Source of the DNA: Liopterus haemorrhoidalis
Taxonomy: Eukaryota; Arthropoda; Insecta; Coleoptera; Dytiscidae
Length of the DNA: 64,000 nucleotides
NCBI GenBank assembly: GCA_963971575.1
Contig: OZ020611.1
Coordinates: 60,731,381 to 60,795,380, forward strand
Direction: 5' to 3'
The position numbers and the translations under genes were made by a program. Shown one piece after another: positions 1 through 10,530 of this stretch. Every line of letters begins with the position of its first letter. Position 1 is the stretch's first letter. The notes beneath the pieces were generated by a model, which saw only the letters and a program-made list of their open reading frames with translations, was not told the DNA's origin and made no database searches.

Positions 1-537
1 TGTGTAACTTTTTTTATTTTATTAATATTATATTCAAGATTATAATTTTTTTTTTTTTTTTTTCAATACATAGATAATTATATAGATGGCGCCAAAGTTC
101 AGTACCAAAAAATTATGATGCTCCATGGCCCGGGGTTAATCTCGAAATTGAGAAGTCTGAAACAAAAAATTCAAAAATAATTTTAAAGATGAAGGTGTCT
201 TACATCGTAATTTACCACCTATTATAAAAAAAAGGGTGTAAAAACAAAATGGCGGATAAGTGAAATTTTTTTTTCTAAAAATCATGTTTTTTTCCCCTTT
301 TACCTTTATCATTTTTTTTTTTCATTTTTTTTTTTGCAATTTTCTGGTAAATTACGGTAGAGGACATCAAAATGAACAAAATTCACTAAATTTTAAAAAT
401 ATCCGTTGTGTAGTTATGGAGAATAAGTCTGGGCCGATTGAAAAAACACCATTTCGAGAAAATCACTTTTAAAGTTTTTTTTAATATTTGTATTGTAATA
501 TTTAAAAAAAAAATTGTGTTTCAGCCCTTACAATTGG
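1..537. other. AT-rich sequence, no gene seen
   Basis: This stretch is AT-rich with several T homopolymers (around 50-63 and 268-335). The short open frames here are rich in Phe and Lys, as expected from homopolymers, and show no recognisable domain. I see no RNA gene or transposon end. Confidence 0.6.
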
Positions 538-850
538 TTAATCAGCAATCCCTGGTTCATATAAAAGTACTCCCGAATCAATCATTTGTTGCTGTTCCTC
601 TTGCTGAGCAGTTTGCTTTGCCAAGCGAGCTTCCTTCGACGCCGCGGTACTCGCTTTATTGGCCATCTCAATGCGTTCCTCATCTTCTTTTTAAACATAA
701 TCATACGCAGAGTGTCCAATTATGCATCCCATTACCTCCAATATTTTCAAGAGGGACGTTCTACCTTCATTAAATATTGCTAATGAAATATTAGCAGCCA
801 ACTCAGTAACTTCTCTTCCCACAAACGTATGTTTGGGAACGATAGCCCAA
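538..850 (-). pseudogene. Coding relic of unidentified, probably transposon-borne, protein
   Basis: Read on the minus strand, this stretch gives a protein-like segment. It starts near 850 with a Trp-Ala-Ile-Val-Pro-Lys stretch, continues through a Ile-Phe-Asn-Glu-Gly-Arg motif and an Ala/Lys/Arg-rich helix, and ends with Tyr-Glu-Pro-Gly-Ile-Ala-Asp before a TAA at 540-538. A premature TAA interrupts it near 692, so it is not intact. From general knowledge, similar C-terminal segments recur in multicopy insect proteins associated with mobile elements, but I cannot name the family. The composition is less AT-biased than its flanks, which supports a former coding role. No start codon or partner gene is visible. 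Confidence 0.4.
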
Positions 851-1545
851 AGTGTTTTATATATATATTTTAATGTTTTATTATATGTTTAATTATATAT
901 ATATATATATGTATTTGAACAGAATAACGGTGTTGAGAAGCACACCTGCCGAAACTCGTCAAACCAGCTGTCGCGCACCGAAAAAGCGCATGCGCTAAAA
1001 TTGCCACCAATTTCTTATTTTTTTGAATTTCGTTATAAAAATTTAGGATATGATTTCTGAAGGTATAAGGAATCAAAAAATGTAAAAAAAAAAAAAAAAC
1101 GATTTTTTGAAAATTATAACCGATAATAGTCCCTTAATTGTGCTCCTAGTTCGCATACTTCTATATTCCTCGGTAAAAATGAGGTTCGGAGACCAACCGT
1201 GCTCCTGGTTCACGTCACGGTGCAGGTGCTCCAGGCCCACAAAACCAGACTCAGAGACTATCTTTACTCCTAGTTCACAATGATATTGTCTACGAGCACG
1301 CGAGCATAGCTATTAGACAGGTCACTACGCCTCACAAGCGTGATTTACGGTAATATCACAATAAACTGTCACTCTGGGTAGACAATTGGGGTGGGGGCAT
1401 ATAAAATCGGACATAAATGGCTAAATATATTAATATAACTATAAATCCGAACAAAAGGGAATATAGATAAAATTCAATTAACGAATAGTAGTAGTAACAT
1501 GATTTATTTATTTATTGCTTGGGTGGTTAAACAGAACATAGTTCC
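851..1545. other. Intergenic AT-rich stretch with (AT)n
   Basis: It contains an (AT)n microsatellite at about 893-911. At about 1140-1275 there is a slightly GC-richer part with a recurring motif like TGCTCCTAGTTC. I see no coding or RNA feature. Confidence 0.5.
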
Positions 1546-2018
1546 CAGGGATTCAGAAAACCGAAAAAAAAACGTTATTTTTGTTGCACGGAGCTGAACC
1601 GAAAAAAATATCGGTTTATTTCTGTTCAGATAATGTTTATGAGAGTGGGCCAAAATATAAAATAAATTTTATTTAAGATTATTTTGTAAATTAATGAGCA
1701 GAAAAAATCGTAATATTTTAACTGATAAGTAAAAAAAAAAATCCACTTCTATTATTTGGGGGAAGATGAACGCCCAGAACCCCCCTTGGCAGCGGACTTG
1801 GTATGATTATTGCAAAATAAGGAATAAAATGTTCTTCTAAATTATAGTAGAAAATAAATTTCTAATACAAATAAAAGCATTTAAAAATTCGGAACTGAAC
1901 CGAAAACCGAAAAAAACGTTATTTTTGCCGGAACGAAAACCGGAACCGAACTGATATATTTTCTTTAATTGAACCGGAACATAAACCGAAACGAAAAAAA
2001 TAACGGTTCGAAGCCCTG
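1546..2018. mobile_element. hAT-type MITE with perfect 8-bp TSD
   Basis: The 473-bp unit begins CAGGGATTCAG and ends CGAAGCCCTG, which is an imperfect terminal inverted repeat of hAT type. It is flanked by a perfect 8-bp direct repeat, ATAGTTCC, at 1538-1545 and 2019-2026; 8 bp is the hAT target-site length. The subterminal parts are rich in GAACCG/CCGAAA motifs and in AACGTTATTTT. It has no coding capacity, so it must have been moved by a transposase supplied elsewhere. Confidence 0.8.
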
Positions 2019-2249
2019 ATAGTTCCTATAGACCTCCACGAAAAATTTACTATAAGATACTGATTATAAATACATGTCTTTATAAATATAGTGATACAAT
2101 TTATAAAAAAAAAAAAAGAAAAATTTTTACATAACAAATTAATACTACAAAATGAGTGTTTTATATGTAAGTGCATACGTATCGTTGAGTTAAGCTCTTA
2201 ATTTACATTCCACTAGTTTTTTAAAGACAGAAAATGACAGGAAAAAATA

Positions 2250-2700
2250 TATCGCACGTATTAAAGTGATGGCTAAGATGGCTAGATGGTGCACATAGTT
2301 CTATTTTGAGGTGAATTCTGTCTAATATTTGTATGATACTTTCCAGAGTAAAACGTATTTATTTGCCTCAGATTTGTAGTTAGTACATTAAAGTTTATCA
2401 ACCTCAAAATATCTTCAGAATCAATCATATTATTTACAATTTTATAGACAAAATTCGTATCTAATTTAGTTCTACGATTTTTCAAGGTATGTAGGTTATA
2501 TCTGTTTAATTGACCATAATAATTAGATGGAATATTGTAATAAAATATATAATCTAAAGACACATTTTTAAATGCTTCAATTTTGTTTGAGTATATTGCA
2601 ATGCTAGACACAGAATTCAGAACATATTTAGCGTGTGACAGATATGAGTTTTTATAATTATTCTTTATTTGCTAATCTGAATTCGCTTTCAGAGTAGACG
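2250..2700 (-). pseudogene. Non-LTR retrotransposon RT C-terminal relic
   Basis: The minus strand carries about 109 open residues (2611-2282) resembling the region after the reverse transcriptase palm in arthropod LINE ORF2 proteins. The pattern is Arg-Arg-Thr-Lys-Leu-Asp followed by Phe-Val-Tyr-Lys-Ile-Val-Asn, then a Leu-Arg-Leu-Ile-Asn-Phe segment and a Thr-Phe-Tyr motif near the end. The RT catalytic core is absent and no tail is clear. It is a 5'-truncated or eroded copy, and the clade cannot be assigned. Confidence 0.5.
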
Positions 2701-3139
2701 TCAACAAATATAATTGCAGACAAAATATTTACGTCCTTGGAAGCATAAGACTGTTTGATTTAATGAAACTTCCACAATTTTACTTCATTTGTTATAGCCT
2801 CATGCTCTAAATAAACGTACCGTCTTTATCATACAATGTAACAGGGTCCGTCTTCCGATCATTGAATTTCACAACCTTGTTCATTATCTACCTCTTCTGT
2901 GCTTTAAGTTTAGTAGTAGCCAGTCGGTTAGTACCAGCGATTCCTATTTTAGCACACATGTGCTACCCAACTCCATTGAACAGTGTACAATAATATATGT
3001 GATTTTATTTACATATCTGAGTTTTGTCTTTAAGATTGTGTCTTCAAGTTTAATACTTATATAGCTCTTTCCATTTTTAGTATTAGAAACCATTTTTTTA
3101 AAAGTATTGTTACAACTTAAAGTCCATGTTTGGGATCTA
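2701..3139. other. AT-rich spacer, nothing recognised
   Basis: There is no open frame of note, no inverted repeat pair and no RNA-like element in this stretch before the mariner end at 3140. Confidence 0.5.
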
Positions 3140-4363
3140 TACGAGGGCTACCTTTTAAGTTTTAACAAAAACTAAGAAAGAAAAATTTTTTTTTGGAACA
3201 AACTGTTTTATTGCTTTTCAAAATATTCGCCTTTAAGATTTACACAATTTTGCATTCGTTCAAAACAATTCTCGAAACATTTTTTCTACTCTGAAGTTGG
3301 TAACTCAAAAACCTGGTTTTCTTCAACAGCTTCTTGAAGTGATGAAAATCGCTGTCCACGCATTTATTGTTTGACATTGGAGAACAAAAAAATGTTTTTC
3401 TCCTTCAAATAATCAATTGTTTGACGTGCTGTGTGGGAGCTTGCATTATTATCATGAAGAATGATGCGAAGATTTTGGTTATTTTTCGTGATTTTGTCGA
3501 TGATATCTGGCAAGCAAATTATTGTATACCGTTCAGCATTAATGTTCTCCGATCCTCTAAAGGAACGGTTGCGACATGTCCAGTAGAACCGAAGAAACAA
3601 ACGATCAGTTTCTTGGAAGTGCTTTGTGAACGAACTTTTGTAGGTTTCGGTTCATCTTGGAAGATCCAAACAGTGGATTGTTGCTTAGTTACCGGTTCAT
3701 GTGAATAAATCCAAGTTTCGTCACTTGAAACAATGTTGCATATGGATTTTGCAGTGCCTAGGTTCATGTTTTTAGCATTCCCTTACACCAATCAACACGA
3801 GCCTTTTTTGAGCTTCGGTCAAATTATGCGGAATCCATCGGGAACAGATCTTTTTCACAGCTAAATGTTCATGCAAAATCGAATGTATTGCAGTCTGAGA
3901 TATACCAAAGAATGCCTCTATCTCACAGTAAGTCACATGCCGATTTTCTTCATTCATTTTGCGCACAGTATCGATGTTTTTTTGAATCACAACCGATTTT
4001 GGTCGACCTTCACGATATTCATCACTAACGGACGCATGACCACGACGAAATTCTGCAAACCAATTGTAAACTTTTCTGATGGTGCTTCATTACCAAAAGT
4101 TGAACGAAGCCAATCTATGCATTGTAGTTGAGTTGGGCCTTTGCTAAAATCGTAAAAAATCATCCAACAAAAACCTTCACGAGTAATATCTATTTTTTCA
4201 CAAACTTGTTTTTTTTAACGCTCACTGTTGACAAACTACTCGGTCAATTTATAAGCTGCCACTGATTTCACAATAATAAATATAAAATTTTTATGTAGTA
4301 ATGACACATTTTAATATTGCCATCTAGTGATCGTTTGTAAAAACATAATAGGTAACCCTCGTA
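3140..4363 (-). mobile_element. Degenerate mariner (Tc1/mariner) transposon
   Basis: The 1.22-kb unit has inverted ends: TACGAGGGCTACC at 3140 and GGTAACCCTCGTA ending at 4363, with TA target dinucleotides at or inside these ends. The length is typical of mariner. The transposase lies on the minus strand and is broken into several frames (see the pseudogene entry). Confidence 0.85.
3230..4230 (-). pseudogene. Mariner transposase, frameshifted
   Basis: On the minus strand, pieces of a mariner transposase follow in order. The N-terminal helix-turn-helix lies in about 4230-3990. A second HTH segment contains Trp-Ile-Pro-His-Asn-Leu (3990-3772). The first catalytic Asp is in Ser-Asp-Glu-Thr-Trp (3767-3519), and the second is in Leu-His-Asp-Asn (3600-3364). 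The expected Ser-Pro-Asp-Leu-Ala-Pro segment with the third catalytic Asp is missing: the sequence runs from a Lys-Glu-Lys-Asn-Ile-Phe-Leu-Phe stretch straight to the region that should follow the motif. This suggests a short internal deletion as well as several frameshifts, so the element cannot encode an active enzyme. Confidence 0.8.
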
Positions 4364-4500
4364 GCTAATCGTTCCAAAGTAGTTTTATCTTTAGAATAAC
4401 TAGGTTTTCCATCCATTAGTATTTTTTCTTACTTTTTCTTTTTTGCTTAGAACTGAAGAAAATTATTGAACTAATTAAAAAACGGAAGATTTTAGTATAT

Positions 4501-6085
4501 TACTAGCAGTGTACCCGCTGCTTCGCTACCGAAATAAAGTAGTCGTAGCCCGCTTAAGATCTGGCCCATTTCGAAATCGGTTCAAGACTGGTTGCTACGA
4601 ATCGTTTTACATTCAAATATTTTTATTTGTTATAATCTACAATTGTATTAATATGTGCTTCTTATACAAATAATTTAAGTACGAATTTCTTTGTAAACAT
4701 TGGTAGTACAGACATTTGGTATCAACACGTATAAGTATCCCGATGTGCTAACCCAGGAAAATGCCCATGTGAGAATCATTGCCAAAAGCAGCGCCGGTCA
4801 CGTAAAGCATTTTATCTTGCACCTTACGAAATTATTTATTATAATTTTTATGATATTTATTATAATTACTTCGTGATTATTCCTGATTTATAAATCGTAC
4901 CTATATAGATCAGAGCACTTTTTTTCGTTAGTAAATATTCTTGCCACCGAAGTAAGTTTTCTTCGTATTGCTTTAGGGGGTTACAATAATGTTCAATAGC
5001 GAATTTAACGTTATAATTGTCGTCTAAAATGAAAATAAAGAAAATTGTGATATATATCCTCCGGAACATTTTTGTTGCAATATTAAACCCAAAATTCGTT
5101 AATATAGGTATATTTTGAATGTGTGTATCTTTTATAGTTTAAATATTTCTTAATTGATCGGAAACCTGGTGTCTTACCGCGATGATATATAGCTTAAAAT
5201 CTTTCCAGACAAATTTGGAATACGCTGTTGCAAATAGGACTAAAATCAGTTTATCCGTTTTTGAGTTTTAATACATATACCGATTTTAAACAGACGCCTA
5301 TGTGCCAAAAAGAAATGAAACAGGACACTTGAAGGGTTTTATAAATATCCTTGAATCTAGATTTGCCGTGTATGGGTTGATCAGAGCAAAATACTGAACC
5401 TCGTTTTTGTACATGTGTATGGGTAATCTTTGTAACCAAAAACCAAGTCGATATCTCATTATAGGTCTGAGATATTGAGGAATCCGTGAAAGAAACATTT
5501 CACCACATTAGGGGTCGAATTTAATTTTTTTTTGTCTTAATAGGTGCTCACATCATGGAAGGAACATTCCTTCCTCCACGAATTTCATGTTTCTATGTCC
5601 AGGGGACGTTCTATTGAATAAAAAATACCAATTTACCCTTTTAGGCTTGAAAATTTAAAAGAAAACTGTCAAAAAATTTCTAAAGATTTAAAAAAGACAT
5701 CTATATAGCAAAACACAATGTTATAACTCAACATACATAGGAAATACGAAGGGTTCTATAATTCACTCCGAATACATAATAAATTTATCCCTTTAAGGGT
5801 TGATTAGAACAAAATCCTGAATTTAGTTCTAAACATTTGTATGTGTAACCTTTGTAATCAAAAACTAAGTCAATATCTCATTGGGCCTAAGAGATATTGA
5901 GGAATCTCTAAAATCACTTAACAGCCCCTTAGGGGTCGTATTTCGAAAATTCTCTTCTTAGTGATCGCTTACGACATGGAGGAAATATACATCTCGAATT
6001 TCATGTTTCTAGGTCTAGTGATTTGGGCTGAACGTTGATGAGTCAGTCAGGTCATGTATTTATATACATATATAAGAAAATTTTA
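4501..6085. repeat. Unclassified interspersed repeat
   Basis: The stretch opens with a GTACCCGCTGCTTCGC-type motif and ends with GATGAGTCAGTCAGG followed by TATATA sequence. I recall this pairing of end motifs from dispersed arthropod repeats, but this is memory, not a search. Within it, two related blocks recur (about 5360-5520 and 5800-5940), each with AGATATTGAGGAATC and an AGGGGTCG motif, suggesting an internal duplication. There is no intact coding region, and class and boundaries are uncertain. Confidence 0.4.
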
Positions 6086-6370
6086 TAAATGATATACCTA
6101 TATACAGAAGAAGATTAAACAGAAAAGATTTGTTTATTTATTTATTTATATTATTGATATTGTAACAACTTCTGTTATACACATGTTTAATGTTAAGTCA
6201 ATATTAAGAGATATTTCAAGTTTATAAGTAGCGCTCCTTCTGTCCCCCTAAATAATAATAATAATAATAATAATATTTATTATGTATTAAATGTTTACAT
6301 TTTTACAATCGTCAATCGGTAATCCTAGTACAAGGTGGGTAAAAAAGATGTGAGAGATGCATACTATAGT

Positions 6371-9184
6371 TTACTCAGTATACTGATCTTCATCTAAATC
6401 ACTGAATTCATTATCTAGGTATTCTGCAGTGGAGTAAAACGCCTTAGATATTAAATATCTCTTTAAAACCCTTTTGAATCTTAAGGGGGGCAAAAGTTTG
6501 ATGCTGGTCGGGAGAACATTGTAGAATTTTATAGCCAGGTAATTTAGGCTGTACCTTGACTTCTCTAACCTCGTAAAGTCAGGGCGTATTTCGTTCTTAT
6601 TTCTCGTGTCGTGTCTATGGACAGAGCTTTGTAGAGAGAATCTGTCTTGGTGTTCATGTACGTACATGAGACATAAATGGATGTAAAGGGAAGGGAATGT
6701 TAATATACCCAATTCAATAAATTTGTATTTACAATCAGATCTGTATTTAACATTCCCTAGGACTCTAATGGCTCTACGCTGCAAGGAGAATATGCGTCCT
6801 GTGTGGGGAGAGTGGCCCCAGATTAATAGGGCATACGTTATCCGGGTTTGGAAGGAAGCAAAGAAAAATGATTTTTGGACCATCAAGGAAGCACACCATC
6901 TTAGGTTGTTTAGGCAATAGATCGACGAGCACAATTTTTTCGCAAGTGTGTTGATGTGTTGTTCCCAGGTTAACTTGCTGTCTATCTCAAGTCCTAAGAA
7001 CGAGACCGAGATGGGGTTATTAACATCTTCTATGTTCCTGGTTGCGAACACCATGTGCTGAGTTTTTGTATTGTTCATAGTCAATCTATTAGCTAGGAAC
7101 CAGTTATGGAAATTGGATAGGGCTAAGTTTCTTTTGCCAAGGAGTGAAGTTATGTGTCTACTGGATTGAAGGACAGTTGTATCGTCAGCGAAGAGGATGG
7201 TATCCATATCGGCATTGACGTACGGCAAATCGTTCACGTATATTAGGAATAAAATGGGACCTAGGACAGATCCTTGTGGTACACCATGTTTATTTCCTAA
7301 CACCTCAGATGAGCCATTATTAGTGTACACAAACTGTCTTCTTTCAGAAAGGTAGGACTGTATGAGTTTTGTACTTTCTGGGTCAAATTTATAAAATTTA
7401 AGTTTTTTAATTAAAATTTCGTGACTCACGCAGTCAAAGGCCTTACTAAGGTCCAGAAAGCTACCGGAGCAATAAAGTCTATCCTCAAAGCAATGCGTGA
7501 CAGATTCCATTAAGGCCAATATCGCGTCGGTAGTTGACTTACCGGATCTGAAGCCAAATTGCTTAGAAGACAGAAAGTTAGATTTCTCGAAGTGACTGGT
7601 TAGTTGGTTTTTTAGCACTTTCTCAAATATTTTGGAGAAGCAGGGTAGAAGCGAAATAGGGCGAAAATTATTTAAATCATTATGGTTTCCTTTTTTATAT
7701 ATAGGTAGAACACGCGCTAATTTGAGAGCATCAGGAAATGTACAGGTTCGAATCGAAATATTAATTAATTTAGTGAGTGGTGTAATCAAGATATTTTTGA
7801 TGGATTTGATTATATCCATATTAAGACCATAGGCGTCACGTGTTTTATTGTTGTGGAGGTTATCTATTATATCTCTGACTGTAATTTCGGAGATTTCATT
7901 GAAGGAGAAACAGGAAAAATTAGAGTCTGATTGCTTATTATTGGATAATAATTCAATGGGACATAAATTGTTTGGAGGCAAATTATTGATTAGGCTATTA
8001 GCAGCGTTGCAGAAAAACTCATTTATTTCATCCGCAGAACGAGGACAAAGTAAGGGGTTTTTTGCTTTAAGATTATTGTTGATTACTTTCCATGTGGCCT
8101 GAGAGATGTTATTGGAGTTAGAAATATACTTACTATTTGCGTCGATTTTAGAGCTTTTTATTGCTTGCCTGTACATTGTCCTATAAGAGTTTCTTAGATT
8201 TTTACTATTTAGGGAAGGGTTAGTTTGGTAATGTGCATGTAGTAAGTTTAGGGTGTCTCTCATAGTTTCCAGTTTAGAGTTAAACCAGTTTATTGAAGGA
8301 TTGGAGGATTTCTTTTTTAGAGGTCTGAGGACAAAGGACGAATTGAAATTTTCAACTACGACACTGAGAAATAAGTCAAAGTTACTGTTAACCCCTCCAG
8401 CAGTGTCAGAAATAAAGTTCCATGATAATGAATTTAATGCCTCATAGAACGCTGTCTTTCCATTTTGTGTCAAAGGGCGGAACATGGTAGTATCATTCGG
8501 ATTGGGGTTTTTGTCATTAGATAAACAGGTTAATTTGAAGCTAATAGCGTCATGGTCAGAGAACGGGATTAAAATTTTGTTAGTGTTTACACTATCGTCA
8601 TTAAAATTAATAAAAACATTGTCAAGGGTGTTTTTCCCTCTTGTTGGAAATGTAACTAATTTATGGAAATTAAGGGTACTAAAAAGGTCGCAAAGACGTA
8701 ATGCATCATTATCGTCAGGTTTATTAAATTTAACGTTGAAATCGCCACCTACAATGATACGAAACTTGTGTTGTATGGTAGTCAGGATATTCTCCAGGAC
8801 GTTCAGAGAGATATTCAAGTCGCTAGATGGTGATCTATAAATGTTGACAATTACAATGTTAAATTTAGTCAAAAGGAGGGCATTAACGTCGCAGTGTGAT
8901 TTTATGGATTGCTTATTGATGAAATCTAAATTTTTTACTCCACTCAGATAATTTTTATGTACTAGGGAAATAATACCCCCATGTTCTTTCTTGTTCCTAG
9001 CGAAAAATGAAATAGTATTATAGTTACTTAGATGAAATTCAGTACACTCATTTGCGTCAAGCCAGTGTTCTTGGATACAAATAATATTAAAATTATTGCC
9101 AATAGTGAGAGAGTCTAGATAATTAATTTTGTTTTTGATGGACTGAATGTTGAGAAACAGTACGCTCAAATCAAGATTTTGCCT
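6371..9184 (-). CDS. LINE A ORF2: APE endonuclease-reverse transcriptase
   Basis: This encodes the target-primed reverse transcription enzyme. Numbering from the TTG at 9169, the endonuclease has LNIQS (Asn8), QEHW (Glu34), GDFN (142-145) and SDH (204-206). The RT has RPISLLP (503-509), LDLSKAFD (Asp573), GVPQGS (629-634) and FADD (660-663). There is no RNase H domain. The frame has no ATG until residue 229, which lies past the whole endonuclease, so a normal start would remove essential residues. The frame is open upstream to 9232 and overlaps ORF1 by 67 nt in the -1 phase. A T TTT TTA heptamer at 9190-9184 is in phase with ORF1, so -1 frameshifting is the likely route; reinitiation at the overlapping TGA is the alternative. 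The coordinate given is the first base decoded in the new frame after a slip. Confidence 0.85.
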   Translation of the reverse strand, partial: RQNLDLSVLFLNIQSIKNKINYLDSLTIGNNFNIICIQEHWLDANECTEFHLSNYNTISFFARNKKEHGGIISLVHKNYLSGVKNLDFINKQSIKSHCDVNALLLTKFNIVIVNIYRSPSSDLNISLNVLENILTTIQHKFRIIVGGDFNVKFNKPDDNDALRLCDLFSTLNFHKLVTFPTRGKNTLDNVFINFNDDSVNTNKILIPFSDHDAISFKLTCLSNDKNPNPNDTTMFRPLTQNGKTAFYEALNSLSWNFISDTAGGVNSNFDLFLSVVVENFNSSFVLRPLKKKSSNPSINWFNSKLETMRDTLNLLHAHYQTNPSLNSKNLRNSYRTMYRQAIKSSKIDANSKYISNSNNISQATWKVINNNLKAKNPLLCPRSADEINEFFCNAANSLINNLPPNNLCPIELLSNNKQSDSNFSCFSFNEISEITVRDIIDNLHNNKTRDAYGLNMDIIKSIKNILITPLTKLINISIRTCTFPDALKLARVLPIYKKGNHNDLNNFRPISLLPCFSKIFEKVLKNQLTSHFEKSNFLSSKQFGFRSGKSTTDAILALMESVTHCFEDRLYCSGSFLDLSKAFDCVSHEILIKKLKFYKFDPESTKLIQSYLSERRQFVYTNNGSSEVLGNKHGVPQGSVLGPILFLIYVNDLPYVNADMDTILFADDTTVLQSSRHITSLLGKRNLALSNFHNWFLANRLTMNNTKTQHMVFATRNIEDVNNPISVSFLGLEIDSKLTWEQHINTLAKKLCSSIYCLNNLRWCASLMVQKSFFFASFQTRITYALLIWGHSPHTGRIFSLQRRAIRVLGNVKYRSDCKYKFIELGILTFPSLYIHLCLMYVHEHQDRFSLQSSVHRHDTRNKNEIRPDFTRLEKSRYSLNYLAIKFYNVLPTSIKLLPPLRFKRVLKRYLISKAFYSTAEYLDNEFSDLDEDQYTE

Positions 9185-9232
9185 AAAAAAATATCTGCGG
9201 ATTTGATAGGCTCTCTTACTATTTGGTTGGCG
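9166..9232 (-). promoter_or_regulatory. Candidate -1 ribosomal frameshift window, LINE A
   Basis: ORF1 and ORF2 frames overlap in these 67 nt; the ORF2 frame is bounded upstream by TGA at 9235-9233. The heptamer T TTT TTA lies at 9190-9184 in ORF1 phase and has the canonical X XXY YYZ form. The ORF1 stop follows 15 nt later. Downstream there is only a weak possible stem (TTGAG with CTCAA, 10-nt loop). Confidence 0.5.
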
Positions 9233-10530
9233 TCAGGCTGGATAGTGTCAACAACCGAGGTACTATTAACGGCGGTGTTTACACAATGAATGATGTTAGA
9301 GCTAGTACCGCGATTATGGACACCGTTCACCGAGACACAATTAAAATTAGTATTGACAGGGGGAATGAAAGAAATAACTTTCAAAATTGCCTTTATTATA
9401 ATTAATTTCCCCAGATTATTAATATGCAGACCGTGTTTGGTGAAGTATTTGGCCGAAAGGGAGCTTGTATCGATAATTTTTGCATGATTATTGAGGACTT
9501 CGCAAAGGTTTATATTATTTTCAAGTACTCGGCTATTGAACTCAGTCATATTTTTCCAAAAAGGAGTTAGAACTATTATCAAATTGGTATGACTGAGTTT
9601 TTCTTTTATTTTATGCAGTAAGGATTTGGATAAGCGATCTTCCTTTGTAGCTGTGTTATTTGACCCACCGAATAGGATGACGTGGTCATTTAGGGTGAAG
9701 TTCTTCGATAAAGTTATGGCGCTCTCTGCTAATGCGTTGAATTTAGCGTTAGGTTTTGTGACGCATAGGGTATTGTACCTTTTGTCACTAGAACACTTGC
9801 TTAGTATGGAGCCACAGTTTTTACCTTGGCTGTCGGACACGAGCAGGATTTGCTTTTTATCAGAGACAGAAGACTTGAGTTTGTTAGTGAGACTGCTCTT
9901 GGTGAGGGGTCCTGGATTGGTACGGGGACTATGGGCATTGTGTAGACTGGTGATAGACGATGATACATGACTTGAGCTATTATAACTATTTGAGGTAGAT
10001 GGAGAACGGCTCGGTTTAGAGATAGAGATCGGAGGCTTAAGTTGTTGGTTGTTGATTGCGATTTTCTTCTTTAGGTTACTGATAGAATCCTCTTGACTTT
10101 TAAGCTCAAACGTTTGCATCTCAGTGGTCCTGGTTAATTTGGATATTTGTTCAACATATGTTGGACAGGAGATACACGGGTTTACTTTTTTAGCTAGTTC
10201 AGTTTGTAGATTGGAGATAATAAGTTGTTGTTCTTCAATCTTTTTGTAAAATGTTTCTTCTGATTCTAAAGCCAAGATTTCCAGTGACTTCGTGCCGCCT
10301 ATCGTTCGATTCAGATGTAGAGTAGTATCGTACAGTTCATTTTCCAAATCCCTAATGCGTTCTTTTAATGTTAAAATTTCCGATTCAAAGTTAACGTCCA
10401 CAAAATTGAAATCAAGTTTTAGTTTACCTTCATCGAAAATTTCAAGTAGCCGTACAATGAGTGATTTCCTGAGTCCGTCCGACTTTAAACCTTTGGTTCG
10501 CAGTACCTCGATAAGTTCTTCATTTTTCAT
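9166..10530 (-). CDS. LINE A ORF1: SAP, coiled-coil, SGNH-esterase protein
   Basis: This is the RNA/DNA-binding partner of ORF2. I prefer the ATG at 10530-10528 because it starts directly at the SAP-like segment (MKNEELIEVLRTKGLKSDG); the frame is open further upstream to 10656. In numbering from 10656, the SAP-like helix-turn-helix is at 43-78, a Leu/Glu-rich coiled coil at about 90-205 and a Ser/Pro-rich linker at 208-260. An SGNH/GDSL-type esterase fold is at about 268-430, with block I SDSQG (Ser276), GGSNN (Asn333) and GLHIN (His411). The Asp usually three residues before the His is a His here. Esterase domains are known in ORF1 of CR1-like LINEs. The TGA at 9168-9166 overlaps the ORF2 frame. 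Confidence 0.8.
   Translation of the reverse strand: MKNEELIEVLRTKGLKSDGLRKSLIVRLLEIFDEGKLKLDFNFVDVNFESEILTLKERIRDLENELYDTTLHLNRTIGGTKSLEILALESEETFYKKIEEQQLIISNLQTELAKKVNPCISCPTYVEQISKLTRTTEMQTFELKSQEDSISNLKKKIAINNQQLKPPISISKPSRSPSTSNSYNSSSHVSSSITSLHNAHSPRTNPGPLTKSSLTNKLKSSVSDKKQILLVSDSQGKNCGSILSKCSSDKRYNTLCVTKPNAKFNALAESAITLSKNFTLNDHVILFGGSNNTATKEDRLSKSLLHKIKEKLSHTNLIIVLTPFWKNMTEFNSRVLENNINLCEVLNNHAKIIDTSSLSAKYFTKHGLHINNLGKLIIIKAILKVISFIPPVNTNFNCVSVNGVHNRGTSSNIIHCVNTAVNSTSVVDTIQPDANQIVREPIKSADIFLGKILI

Noticed and set aside
6723..8840. Plus-strand open frames of 60-118 codons
   Set aside because: They are antisense to LINE A ORF2, show no domains, and are explained by the coding bias of the opposite strand.
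9166..9169. Stop-start coupling at the ORF1 TGA as the sole explanation for LINE A ORF2
   Set aside because: The overlapping codon is TTG rather than ATG, and LINE B, with the same frame relation, has its stop far from any start. Kept as an alternative but ranked below frameshifting.
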